Part shown: in pieces, positions 14,114 through 22,277 of the stretch
How positions within the stretch are numbered: position 1 is the first letter of the stretch
Layout of the letters: each line of letters starts with the position of its first letter
Origin: an uncultured Oscillospiraceae bacterium
GTDB lineage: Bacteria > Bacillota > Clostridia > Oscillospirales > Acutalibacteraceae
NCBI GenBank assembly: GCA_905198295.1
Contig: CAJKBW010000047.1
Location: 1-23,621 of the forward strand
Direction of reading: 5' to 3'
DNA length: 23,621 bases
Made by a program: the position numbers and the translations under genes
The notes under the pieces: model-generated
The model's database searches: none
Seen by the model: the letters and a program-made list of their open reading frames with translations, nothing else
Told to the model about the DNA's origin: nothing

Positions 14114-15586
14114 TCATTCCGCCTTATCCAGCAGATAAACGCCCACATCGCGGGCGCGCACCTCAACGGTGAAGGTCACCGGGCGTCCTGCCGGCGCAGC
14201 CGCTTCACCGCTATACAGGTCCGTAAAGGTCAGCGGACCGTCTCCAGCCAAACCAATCTGCGCATAATCGGGCATCACGGTGATCGTTTTGGCCTCCGTC
14301 TCACTATTGGGAACGATGATGACCGCTCTGCCCGGGATAAACCGTGCATACGCCTGCAGGAGGTTGTCGTGCTTGTCGTATACCGACGTCACCTTCTCAA
14401 TATTGGCCTCACGTGTGCTGTCCGGGAACACCTCGAACACATCGGCGTAATCCCGGCGGAGCCCGATGTACCGCTTGACATCCTCGAAGAACGCCCGGTT
14501 TTCCGGCTTTTCCAGTGCATCCCAATCGATTTTGTTGAAATACATGACGCCCGGATGCAGCAGATTCAGCGGGTTATTCCACTCTTCCCCGATCCACCAA
14601 ATTGGAATGAACGGAGCAAAAATTGCCTGATACGCAAGCGTAAGCCGGTCACCGCACACGATGGGCGTATAGTCATCATGGCAGATCATATTAAAGGTAT
14701 AATAACGCAGCGTGCCGCCCTGTCCTGCCGCCTGCATTTCCGGATTGCCGATAAGATGCCCGGACTTGACGCAGTCCACAATATTGTTGCGCAGGAACGC
14801 TCTCCCGTGATTAGCATATTTGGCCTGCAGGACATCCATGCGCTCTTTTTGATCCCACGGGTATCCCTCCGGCCCCCAGCCGACCGAGCCTTCGTCGATG
14901 TGAAATGCGCCGAGATGCTTACTCGAGCACTCCGACATCACCAGAATCTTGCGGCCTTTTTCCAGACACGCCTCCACCACCTCGCGGAAGAAATATCCGG
15001 ATGTATCCGGTGCGAGGTCTACCCGGAAGCCGTCTGCGCCGGTTTCCAGGATAAATTCCACCGCCGCTTTGGTGTAAAATTCCCGCAGCGGCTGACTGCT
15101 CCAGTCGAATTCCCAGCCGCCCCACACCTCATGCGGCGGGGTGACGTAAAATTCCGGATGCTCCCGGAACAGCGGCGCGTTTTTGTCGGTGCCCCAGACA
15201 ATGGTATCGAAAATCACTCGGATGCCCCGCTTATGGGCCTGTTCGACAAATTCGCGCACCACCGCCCGGGAGCCCTCTATGGTATCCGCTCCGGTAAGGG
15301 TAGGTTCAATAGTATGCACACCGAAGTTGCCGTACCCGTTGTTGCCATTTTCTCGGGCATGTTCCGGGTCGCGCTGCTGAATCGGATTGATCCACAATCC
15401 GTTGACCCCTGTCTCGGCAAAATGGTCCAGTACCCGGACCGCCGACTGGAAGGTACCCTCCGGTGTAGCGGTTTCAATGCGCAGCTGCGCCATAATCAGA
15501 TGCTTTTCCCAGTCCGGGTACCCGTTTTCCAGCACAACCTCGCTGTCCGGCACCACCGCGGGAATTTTGGCTGTATTATCGATCAT
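14114..15586 (-). CDS. Cytosolic GH13-type alpha-glycosidase (alpha-amylase superfamily)
   Basis: 490 aa, no signal peptide. The catalytic residues of GH13 are present: nucleophile D190 (GFRVDLAPD), acid/base E219 (ILVMSECSS) and the H303-D304 pair of region IV. Region I is unusual: VIFDTIVWGT stands where most GH13 enzymes have D-x-x-x-N-H. It is collinear with the surface-anchored enzyme encoded immediately upstream but lacks its export signal and anchor, so the pair probably treats the same linkage outside and inside the cell. A C-terminal beta-domain follows the barrel. The start at 15586 has GGGAAGGA upstream. No subfamily is assigned, and substrate (starch-like or another alpha-glycan) is not determined. 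Confidence 0.87.
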   Translation of the reverse strand: MIDNTAKIPAVVPDSEVVLENGYPDWEKHLIMAQLRIETATPEGTFQSAVRVLDHFAETGVNGLWINPIQQRDPEHARENGNNGYGNFGVHTIEPTLTGADTIEGSRAVVREFVEQAHKRGIRVIFDTIVWGTDKNAPLFREHPEFYVTPPHEVWGGWEFDWSSQPLREFYTKAAVEFILETGADGFRVDLAPDTSGYFFREVVEACLEKGRKILVMSECSSKHLGAFHIDEGSVGWGPEGYPWDQKERMDVLQAKYANHGRAFLRNNIVDCVKSGHLIGNPEMQAAGQGGTLRYYTFNMICHDDYTPIVCGDRLTLAYQAIFAPFIPIWWIGEEWNNPLNLLHPGVMYFNKIDWDALEKPENRAFFEDVKRYIGLRRDYADVFEVFPDSTREANIEKVTSVYDKHDNLLQAYARFIPGRAVIIVPNSETEAKTITVMPDYAQIGLAGDGPLTFTDLYSGEAAAPAGRPVTFTVEVRARDVGVYLLDKAE

Positions 15587-15659
15587 CCTTGATCCTTCCC
15601 TTCTCCTGCACCGGCCGTCTGACCGGCTACGTATTCAGCGCCATGCAGTGCACAGCAAA

Positions 15660-15718
15660 GGCAGGGGCCGCACCGGCAGCACTTTTCCGTATGAATTCTG
15701 CTCCGGCATGCCCCTGCC
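15660..15718 (-). other. Intercistronic long hairpin between the two GH13 genes
   Basis: GGCAGGGGC (15660-15668) and GCCCCTGCC (15710-15718) pair, and the inner parts (CACCGGCAGCA against TGCTCCGGCATG) can largely continue the stem. Only a short T-stretch follows on the minus strand. It lies in a 150-bp gap otherwise without features and could be a weak terminator or an mRNA processing/stability element separating the surface and cytosolic genes. Confidence 0.5.
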
Positions 15719-15736
15719 CATGCTGTATTTTCGCTG

Positions 15737-17569
15737 CTATTTTCCGGCGTTCCGGCGCTTGCCGTATTCTATCATAACAATGCAGAACACCAGCGTTACC
15801 AGAATCACCGCCGCAATGACGATGACCACAATCAGGACAGTGTTATCCGCTGTTTTCGCATCATCGGTGCCGGCGGAGGTGGAAGAGCTATCCTCCGGCG
15901 CCGAGGTATTGCCGTCCGTCGAGTCGGTATTTGCCCCATCATCACCGAAGGTCCCCGGGGCGCTTACATTCCCGTTCGCGTCGATTGCCTCAATCTGGTA
16001 AATTCCGAGATTGACCGCGGAAATGGTGGTTTCAAAGCTTGCCAGCTCTTCCGCCGTCCCCTCGGCGATCACCTGATCGGCATACAGATCGGTAATCCGG
16101 TATCCGGTGGCATCACCCAGACCGATCTTTTCATAATCCGGCGTGATTTTGAAGGTGCCGTCCTCATCCTCGTTATTCGGCACGATAACCACAGCCTTGT
16201 TCTTTTGGTAGCGCGCATACGCCTGCAGCGTATTTGCGCCCCAGCCGATCATTTCGGACTCCACCTTTTCTATGTTGGTGTTAATCAGCTGCTCCGGGAA
16301 ATACTCAAAAATCTCCGGATTTTCCCGGCGGATGCGGATGTATTTTTTTACGTCTTCATAAAAAGCGCGGTTACGCGGCTGATCCAGCTTATCCCATTCA
16401 ATTTTGGAAAAATACATCACACCCGGATACAGCTTACTGCCGGGATTCATCCACTCCTCACCAACCCACCAGATCGGGATAAAGGGTGAGAAAATCGCCT
16501 GATAGGCAAATTTAACCCGGTTCCCACGTACATTGGGGACGTTGTCATCATGGTTGAGCAGATTGAACGTGTAAAACCGCAATGTACCGCCCATGCCGAG
16601 CGACTGCATCGTATGTTCCCCGATCAGGTATCCGGTCTTGATACAGTCCACGATGTTGTTGTTCATAAACGCCTCACCGTGATGACCGTATTTGGCTTTC
16701 AGCTCAGCCAGAGCCTCCGGGTCTTCCCAAGGCATGCGCTCCGGCCCCCAGCCGACCGAACCCTGATCCAGATCAAACGATTTCCGGTGCTGACTGGGTC
16801 CTTCGGACATGACCATAATTTTACGGCCTTTCTCCAGGCACGCCTGCTTGACCTCTTCAAAGTAATACCCGGAGGTGTCCGGCGCCAGATCCACCCGGAA
16901 GCCGTCCGCACCGGTTTTCATGATCAAATTGACCGCTGCATCGGTGAAAAAGGCCCGCAGTTCCGGACTGTTCCAGTTCCAGACCCAGCCGCCCCATGCT
17001 TCGGTCAGGTTGCCGTTCGCGTCCTTGGTATAGAACTCCGGATGCTCGGTGACAATCGGGGAGTCTTTGCTGGTTCCCCAGACGATGATATCAAAGAATA
17101 TCCGGATGTTGCGCTCATGTGCGGCATCGACGAATTCCTTGATCACCGCATAAGATTCCTCGAGATCCTCCGTCCCGGTCAGGGTCGGCTCCACTGTATT
17201 CGGCCCCCAGTTGCCGTAGCCGTTGTTTTCCCTTTGCGCAGTATCATATTGCCGCTTATAAATCGGGTTGATCCACAGGCCGTTGACCCCCATCTCGGCA
17301 AAATGATCCAGCACCGAAATGGCCGACTGGAAGGTGCCCTCCTCGGTGACCGTCTCGATACGGAACTGTGACATAATCAGTGAACGCATCCATTCCGGCG
17401 AACCGTCGTCGAGCAGCTCAACCTGGTCATCCGGTACATAGGCCGGCAGCAGCGAGGAATTGTCAATATAGCCGTTGTCTTCCGCCGATACCACAGCGGG
17501 CATACCCGCTGCGGTCATAATAGCGGCCATGGACAGGAGAGCGATCCCTTTTCGTATGATGGATTTCAT
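15737..17569 (-). CDS. Surface-anchored GH13-type alpha-glycosidase
   Basis: 610 aa. A signal peptide (about 1-29, ending AVVSA) leads to a GH13 barrel with D227 (GFRVDLAPD), E256 (IMVMSEGPS) and H340-D341 (FNLLNHDD). Region I again reads FFDIIVWGT, without the usual Asn-His. A C-terminal beta-domain, a Ser/Thr/Asp linker (about 536-572) and a membrane helix (about 577-600) followed by EYGKRR anchor it to the outer face of the membrane. The start at 17569 is chosen because GAGGGGG lies 6 nt upstream; a GTG at 17584 would precede that site. It follows a surface-protein gene by 24 bp, forming a pair that is duplicated upstream. It probably cleaves the glycan before import. Confidence 0.9.
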   Translation of the reverse strand: MKSIIRKGIALLSMAAIMTAAGMPAVVSAEDNGYIDNSSLLPAYVPDDQVELLDDGSPEWMRSLIMSQFRIETVTEEGTFQSAISVLDHFAEMGVNGLWINPIYKRQYDTAQRENNGYGNWGPNTVEPTLTGTEDLEESYAVIKEFVDAAHERNIRIFFDIIVWGTSKDSPIVTEHPEFYTKDANGNLTEAWGGWVWNWNSPELRAFFTDAAVNLIMKTGADGFRVDLAPDTSGYYFEEVKQACLEKGRKIMVMSEGPSQHRKSFDLDQGSVGWGPERMPWEDPEALAELKAKYGHHGEAFMNNNIVDCIKTGYLIGEHTMQSLGMGGTLRFYTFNLLNHDDNVPNVRGNRVKFAYQAIFSPFIPIWWVGEEWMNPGSKLYPGVMYFSKIEWDKLDQPRNRAFYEDVKKYIRIRRENPEIFEYFPEQLINTNIEKVESEMIGWGANTLQAYARYQKNKAVVIVPNNEDEDGTFKITPDYEKIGLGDATGYRITDLYADQVIAEGTAEELASFETTISAVNLGIYQIEAIDANGNVSAPGTFGDDGANTDSTDGNTSAPEDSSSTSAGTDDAKTADNTVLIVVIVIAAVILVTLVFCIVMIEYGKRRNAGK

Positions 17570-17593
17570 ATACTGCCCCCTCACAGTAAATCG

Positions 17594-18571
17594 TTATTCT
17601 TTCGGCTTACTGTCCGGTGAATTATCCGGCGGGGTGTCCGCAGGCTTTTTCACCACATATTTGATAACAATAAACACGCCAACCCCGATACAGGCCAGCA
17701 CCACAATCGCCAGCACAATATACAGCGCTATGTTTGTGTCGCTTTGTTGCCCGTCGGCGGGCGTACTTGTGTCCTCACCGCTGCTGATTTCCCCCGCCTG
17801 CGTGGGAGCAGTGGTTTTATTGTCGGAGGACGGAACCGGTACAGCGGAGTCCTCACCGCTGCTTTCTTCCCTCGTGGTGGTCGGAGCCTTGGTGGTCGGC
17901 TCGGTCGTGGTGGTAGTCGGCCGATCCTCTTTGATGTTTGCGACCACAAAGGAGGTGCTGAAATTTTTCTGCGTCCAGTTGCCAAAATTCAGGTAAACAT
18001 TGTCGAAATCCGTCAGCGATGACAAATGGGAAGCATCAAAATCAAATCCCTGACCGTTAACCGTGTAGGTCCAGGTGTTATCATCCTTTTTATTAAAGGA
18101 AATCTTCATTTCCGGCGTCATGGACTTGGTAAAAGCTGTTTCGTTTATCATCCGCGGTTTTCCGTCATCCATCACGGATTTGCCCAGCAAAAAACCATTC
18201 TCCACCACACCGAGGGTGTCGCTGTTGCGCAGGGCATGGATAAAGGTCGGCAGATTGGAATCCACCCACTGTCCCTGCTCGTTGCCGATCACCAGGGTAG
18301 GCGCCGCCCCCTTGTCAATTTCCACATTGGTAAGGGTGATCTCCAGCCCGTCCAGCTTGACCGGCTCCATATAGCTCAGCCGGCTTCCCCAGTCGCTGTC
18401 CTTGTCAAAAACCAGCTTGGCGTTGCCGTCCGCGTCGGTGGTAATCTCCGCCCCAACGCTGCCCCATACATTGCCGAAATCGCTGTCAATAGGCGCGTAG
18501 GCGAGCGACGCCATTGCGGGAAAGGTCAAACACAGCACTGCACTCAAGGCACCTGCTATCCATTTTTTCAT
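17594..18571 (-). CDS. Membrane-anchored surface protein with one beta-rich domain (copy 2)
   Basis: 325 aa, no named family recognised. A signal peptide (about 1-26, ending ASLAYA) is followed by a beta-rich domain (about 28-214) with RLSYMEPVKLDGLEITLTN and TWTYTVNGQGFDFDASHL. A Thr/Pro/Ser-rich linker (215-280) with repeated SSGED, a membrane helix (about 282-304) and a charged tail with KKPADTPPD complete it. It is a close paralogue of the protein at 18915-19889, and its domain resembles the three repeats of the 681-aa protein, so it is probably a carbohydrate-binding surface protein. The start at 18571 has GGAGAGAGGG upstream; the much longer in-frame extension lacks a signal peptide and a ribosome site. 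It pairs with the GH13 gene downstream. Confidence 0.82.
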   Translation of the reverse strand: MKKWIAGALSAVLCLTFPAMASLAYAPIDSDFGNVWGSVGAEITTDADGNAKLVFDKDSDWGSRLSYMEPVKLDGLEITLTNVEIDKGAAPTLVIGNEQGQWVDSNLPTFIHALRNSDTLGVVENGFLLGKSVMDDGKPRMINETAFTKSMTPEMKISFNKKDDNTWTYTVNGQGFDFDASHLSSLTDFDNVYLNFGNWTQKNFSTSFVVANIKEDRPTTTTTEPTTKAPTTTREESSGEDSAVPVPSSDNKTTAPTQAGEISSGEDTSTPADGQQSDTNIALYIVLAIVVLACIGVGVFIVIKYVVKKPADTPPDNSPDSKPKE

Positions 18572-18632
18572 TTCAACCCTCTCTCCTTTTCTCAAAAATG
18601 CCCGCCATTCTCGTGACAGCTGACCACACGGT

Positions 18633-18878
18633 TTATTCCTTTTGTCCGGCACTTCGGTGCCAGCCGTATTCAGCCATAACGACGGAAACCACCATTGCCG
18701 TAAGAATCCCCGAAGCAAGGATGATGACAATGATCAGGGCGGTGTGCCCGGCGGTCTGTTTACTGTCGACTGCTGCGGAAAAGTGCTCCGCCGTCGACAC
18801 CGCAGCGGGCATACCCGCTGCGGTCATAGCAACGGCAATGGAAAGGAGTACGAATCCTTTTGAAATTATGGACTTAAT
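18633..18878 (-). pseudogene. GH13 relic: signal peptide fused to C-terminal anchor by internal deletion
   Basis: Reading minus from 18878, the frame encodes KSIISKGFVLLSIAVAMTA then AGMPAAVS, matching the signal peptide of the intact GH13 enzyme (KSIIRKGIALLSMAAIMTA). After about 15 residues it runs into AGHTALIIVIILASGILTA and MAEYGWHRSAGQKE, matching that enzyme's C-terminal anchor and tail. The roughly 530 residues between are absent. The codon aligned with the start ATG is ATT, and the strong ribosome site of the intact gene is not conserved. A shortened 64-aa reading frame from ATG 18827 remains open, so a small membrane peptide cannot be excluded. It occupies the position expected of a GH13 gene after the first surface-protein copy. 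Confidence 0.85.
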
Positions 18879-18914
18879 TTCCCGTTATTTATCTGATACT
18901 TATCTGAACGATGG

Positions 18915-19889
18915 TTATTCCTCAGGCTTGGAATCCGGCGTGTCGTCCGGCGGTGTGTCGGTCGGTTTCTTCACCACATACTTGATGACAATGAATACAC
19001 CGGCACCAATACAGGCCAGCACCACAACCGCCAGCACAATATACAGTGCTATGTTCGACCCACTCTTCTGTTCGTCAGCAGATGTGCCGGGATCACTGAT
19101 CTCCCCAGCCTGCGTGGAAGCGGTGGTTTTATTGTTGGAGGACGGAGCCGGTGCTGTGGAATTCTCTGCACTGCTTTCGCCCTTTGTGGTGGTAGTCGGC
19201 GCCGGGGTTGTCGGCTCTGTGGTCGTGGTTGTCGGGCGGTCTTCCTTGATGTTTGCGACCACAAACGATGTGGAGTAGCTCCCCTGTGTCCAGTTGCCGA
19301 AATTCAGATACACATTATCCAGATCATTCAGCGACGACAGGTGCGAGGCATCAAAATCAAACGCCTGCCCATTGACCGTATAGGTCCACGTGCTGTCATC
19401 CTTCTTGTTGAAAGAGAGCTTCATTTCCGGCGAAAGTGCGCCGGTAAAGGCGGTTTCGTTGATCATCCGCGGCTTTCCGTCATCCATGTAGTCCTTGCCC
19501 AGCAGAAAGCCGTGTTCCACGGCGCCCAGAGTGTCGCTCTTTTTATGATTGTAGTGGATAAACAGCGGCACATTGGAATCCACCCACTGTCCCTGCTCGT
19601 TGCCGAGTCCCAGCGTCGGCGCAGCACCCACGTCGACTTCCACTCCCGTCAGAGTGATCTCCAGCCCGTCCAGCTTGACCGGCTCCATATAGCTCAGCCG
19701 TCCGGCCCAGCCGCTGTCCTTATTGAATACCAGCTTGGTGTTGCCGTCTGCATCAGCGGTCGTCTCACAGCCTGTACTGCCGTACACATTGGCGAAATCG
19801 CTTTCTGTAGGGGCATATGCAAGCGACGACATCACCGGAAAGGATACGCACATAACAGCGCTCAACACGCCCGCAATCCATTTTTTCAT
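18915..19889 (-). CDS. Membrane-anchored surface protein with one beta-rich domain (copy 1)
   Basis: 324 aa, same design as the protein at 17594-18571. It has a signal peptide (MKKWIAGVLSAVMCVSFPVM, ending ASLAYA-like SSLAYA), a beta-rich domain (about 28-216) and a Thr/Pro-rich linker with TTTTTEPTTPAPTTTTKGES. A membrane helix (YIVLAVVVLACIGAGVFIVI) and a charged tail DTPPDDTPDSKPEE close it. The domain contains KLDGLEITLTGVEVDVGAAP and WTYTVNGQAFDFDASHL. Identity to copy 2 is high along the whole length, with most divergence in the linker, so the duplication looks fairly recent. Function is inferred as surface glycan binding from the setting. It is followed by the GH13 relic. Confidence 0.82.
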   Translation of the reverse strand: MKKWIAGVLSAVMCVSFPVMSSLAYAPTESDFANVYGSTGCETTADADGNTKLVFNKDSGWAGRLSYMEPVKLDGLEITLTGVEVDVGAAPTLGLGNEQGQWVDSNVPLFIHYNHKKSDTLGAVEHGFLLGKDYMDDGKPRMINETAFTGALSPEMKLSFNKKDDSTWTYTVNGQAFDFDASHLSSLNDLDNVYLNFGNWTQGSYSTSFVVANIKEDRPTTTTTEPTTPAPTTTTKGESSAENSTAPAPSSNNKTTASTQAGEISDPGTSADEQKSGSNIALYIVLAVVVLACIGAGVFIVIKYVVKKPTDTPPDDTPDSKPEE

Positions 19890-19917
19890 ATTGTCCGTCT
19901 CTCCCTAATCGGCGACA

Positions 19918-19943
19918 GCCGGAACGGAATCCACCGTTCCGGC
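19918..19943 (-). other. Intercistronic hairpin
   Basis: Perfect 10-bp arms GCCGGAACGG/CCGTTCCGGC around a 6-nt loop in the 75-bp gap between the 681-aa gene and the first surface-protein gene. No T-run follows, so it is more likely an RNA stability or processing element than a terminator. Confidence 0.5.
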
Positions 19944-19964
19944 CGATCCGCCAAAATTCAGAAT

Positions 19965-22010
19965 TTATGCGTTGTTTTTCTTTTTCAGGGTCATCGCCGT
20001 CACAGCCGCAGCGCCCAGCGCCATAATCACAGCAAGCGCGGCCGGCAGCGCCGCGACACCGGTAGCGGGCTTGTCGGGATCCTTATCGCTGTCACCGCCC
20101 GGCTGATCGCCGCCCTGATTCTCATTTTTACCGCCGGTGATGTCCGCCACATTGTAGGCGCCGGTACCGTCAGCGGCGATGCCGAAAGCCAGATATGCAG
20201 CATTGTACTGCAGCCTGCCCTCAGCAAAAACATCCGCCAGTGTTTCTTTCGTGATTTTAACCTCCTGTCCATTGACGGTCAGGACATATTCCTCTCCAAC
20301 AAGACGGAAGGTCAGCTCAATGACTTCGTCCACACTGGTGGTCAGCGGAACACTGGTGATGATCGCGTTCGTTCCCTTGCCGGATTCATAGTATTTAGCC
20401 ACCGAAAGCGTATTGTCCGGATTGATGTTGACCATCACGCTGTATCTGTCGGTCCAACCATTGTCATCGGAGGTCATTACCACCCGGACACCGGCATCAC
20501 CCTCGATGCCGTTGATCACCACACGCATCTTGCTGAGATCATAGGTATCTTTGGTTCCCACGCGGGTACCGGCAGCTGTTGCCCCTGCCGCAAAGGTCAC
20601 CTTTGTTCCGGTTTTGGTCGCTTCGCTGATCGTAACGCCCGGGGTATTCCACCGATTCTGGATTTCGCCTGCAGCCGGTGGGTTTTTCAGCTGATCGGCC
20701 GGGGTCGGGGTAAATTCGATCATTTCCTGTTCACCGATGATATTCTTCACCTTGAACGTCACGGCGCATCCCGCTTCCTTCGAGAAGGTAACATAGGCCC
20801 CCTCCGGATTCAGCGGCTCCTTCTGCCCTTCTTCCGCCGGTGTAAACAGCTCCGCAATTTCGCTTACCGGAATGGTGAAAGAGCCTTCATTGACCGTTAC
20901 GATATAATTGTCGCCGTTCAGCTTCGTGGTGAGTTCAATGTGGCCGTCATTAAAGTCGAAAACATTAGGAATCGTCCTATAGGGCTCCGCGCCGGCAACG
21001 CCGCGGCCCTTGATCAGTTCAACAGAACCGTCCCGCTTGAGAGTGAAAATCAAAGCTGCGCTGTCGAACCATGCGGCAGTGCCGGAGGCAAAGGCCACCT
21101 GTATTTTGGAGGTCGGCGCCTGACCCGGATCCGCATAGCTGACGTCAAACACAATCTTAGCGTTATTCATATTGTAGGAACTTTTGGTGCCCACACGGCC
21201 GCTATTCAAAACAACCGTGCTGCCAGTAATGGTCATCGCATCGCCGCCGAAAAAGCCCGGATCCACCAGTTCCCCGTCCGCCGGCGGTTTCAGCTGATCA
21301 TCGGGTGTCGGGGAATATTCCACCGTCTTGACCGGGAATTCGCCACCGACCGAACCGGCCTCACCACCGGTAACGCTTGCGACTGTAAACGCGTTCACTT
21401 TGCCGGTTGTACCAAAAGCCAGAGGTGCAGCCGCCATATTCAAACCAGACTGTCCATCCAGATCGGCTTTGGCAAAAGTTACCGCCTTGCCGTTGGCCGT
21501 CAGCGTATACGTGTCTCCCTCCAGCTTAAGGCTGAATTCTATGCGGCCTTTGCTGAAATCAAAACCCGTCTCGGTTTTGTAAGGGGTATTGTTCCCGAGC
21601 TCCCAGCTTCTGGACAGCTTGACTGCACCGCCCTTGGTAAAGGAAAGGAACAGGCTCGCGCCGTCATACCATCCACCCTTGTCCTTGGTAAATCCCACAA
21701 CAACGGCGGCGTTCTCGTCGGCGTCGGCGGCAAACTGGATGTTATCCAGCACCATGGACATATTATTCGCATTATATACATGGTTGGTGTACAGCCGGCC
21801 GAAATCTGCCTTTTTCGGAATAATGACCGTACCCTCTTCCCGATAAAGCATGCTTACATCGGTCATCGGTACAAAGTCGGGCCGGACAATTTCTTTAACC
21901 GCCGGAACTGTAGCGGTATCCGCTGCCGCAGTCAGCGCCGTTCCTACTACCGTGGAAGCCGACAACACCGCCGCACTGAGCAGCACGGCCAAAATACGTT
22001 TTGCTTTCAT
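19965..22010 (-). CDS. Cell-wall surface protein with three tandem beta-rich repeats and a PATG-type sorting signal
   Basis: 681 aa, no named family recognised. A signal peptide (about 1-31) precedes three related repeats at roughly 40-215, 245-430 and 450-627. Each contains a GRV/LGT-Y-N/D-like opening, a segment such as GWYDGASLFLSFTKGGAVKL, and a hairpin such as YTLTANGKAVTF or YVLTVNGQEVKI. They are joined by two near-identical linkers, EYSPTPDDQLKPPADGEL and EFTPTPADQLKNPPAAGEI. The C terminus has DKPATG (646-651), a hydrophobic stretch and KKKNN, which resembles a sortase signal. The repeats resemble the domain of the two shorter surface proteins. The start at 22010 has AAGGAGAG upstream and opens the signal peptide; upstream in-frame ATGs do not. 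A role in binding glycan at the cell wall is inferred. Confidence 0.8.
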   Translation of the reverse strand: MKAKRILAVLLSAAVLSASTVVGTALTAAADTATVPAVKEIVRPDFVPMTDVSMLYREEGTVIIPKKADFGRLYTNHVYNANNMSMVLDNIQFAADADENAAVVVGFTKDKGGWYDGASLFLSFTKGGAVKLSRSWELGNNTPYKTETGFDFSKGRIEFSLKLEGDTYTLTANGKAVTFAKADLDGQSGLNMAAAPLAFGTTGKVNAFTVASVTGGEAGSVGGEFPVKTVEYSPTPDDQLKPPADGELVDPGFFGGDAMTITGSTVVLNSGRVGTKSSYNMNNAKIVFDVSYADPGQAPTSKIQVAFASGTAAWFDSAALIFTLKRDGSVELIKGRGVAGAEPYRTIPNVFDFNDGHIELTTKLNGDNYIVTVNEGSFTIPVSEIAELFTPAEEGQKEPLNPEGAYVTFSKEAGCAVTFKVKNIIGEQEMIEFTPTPADQLKNPPAAGEIQNRWNTPGVTISEATKTGTKVTFAAGATAAGTRVGTKDTYDLSKMRVVINGIEGDAGVRVVMTSDDNGWTDRYSVMVNINPDNTLSVAKYYESGKGTNAIITSVPLTTSVDEVIELTFRLVGEEYVLTVNGQEVKITKETLADVFAEGRLQYNAAYLAFGIAADGTGAYNVADITGGKNENQGGDQPGGDSDKDPDKPATGVAALPAALAVIMALGAAAVTAMTLKKKNNA

Positions 22011-22029
22011 TCTGTTTTCTCTCCTTCTC

Positions 22030-22171
22030 TTAAAAAGATTCTCTGGGGTACGTCCAGGGATCGGCATCCAGGAAACCATACTTTTTCGGATGAGCATCCC
22101 CTCCTTCATTTACCCGAATATGCGTGACCGAAGAGTGGCGTTTTTGCCATTCTTTTTTATTTTTTAAGCAA
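22030..22171 (-). pseudogene. Small reading frame interrupted at an A-run (frameshifted or slippage-dependent)
   Basis: A near-ideal AAAGGAGG site is followed after 6 nt by TTG at 22171, but this frame reads TTG CTT AAA AAA TAA and stops. If one A of the six-A run is dropped, it continues as a 46-aa protein beginning MLKNKKEWQKRHSSVTHIRV and ending YGFLDADPWTYPRESF, with the stop at 22030. The downstream part has protein-like composition. The product would be a small, basic, soluble peptide of unknown function between the ABC binding protein and the 681-aa surface protein. A sequencing error, a real frameshift or programmed slippage would all explain it. Confidence 0.42.
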
Positions 22172-22277
22172 AAACTCCTCCTTTCTGCACAAATCACGAT
22201 CTTTGTTTGTGAGTTCTCAAAAAGCATACTTGTCTATACAAACTCTCATATCAGATCTGCGTTATGCAACAGTGATA

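Noticed and set aside
14018..15592. 524-codon plus-strand frame over the cytosolic GH13 gene
   Set aside because: Antisense shadow; the GH13 motifs are on the minus strand.
19341..22127. 928-codon open frame on the plus strand
   Set aside because: It is fully antisense to the 681-aa repeat protein and to surface protein copy 1, which have signal peptides, repeats and ribosome sites. Its product has no domain logic and it has no ribosome site.
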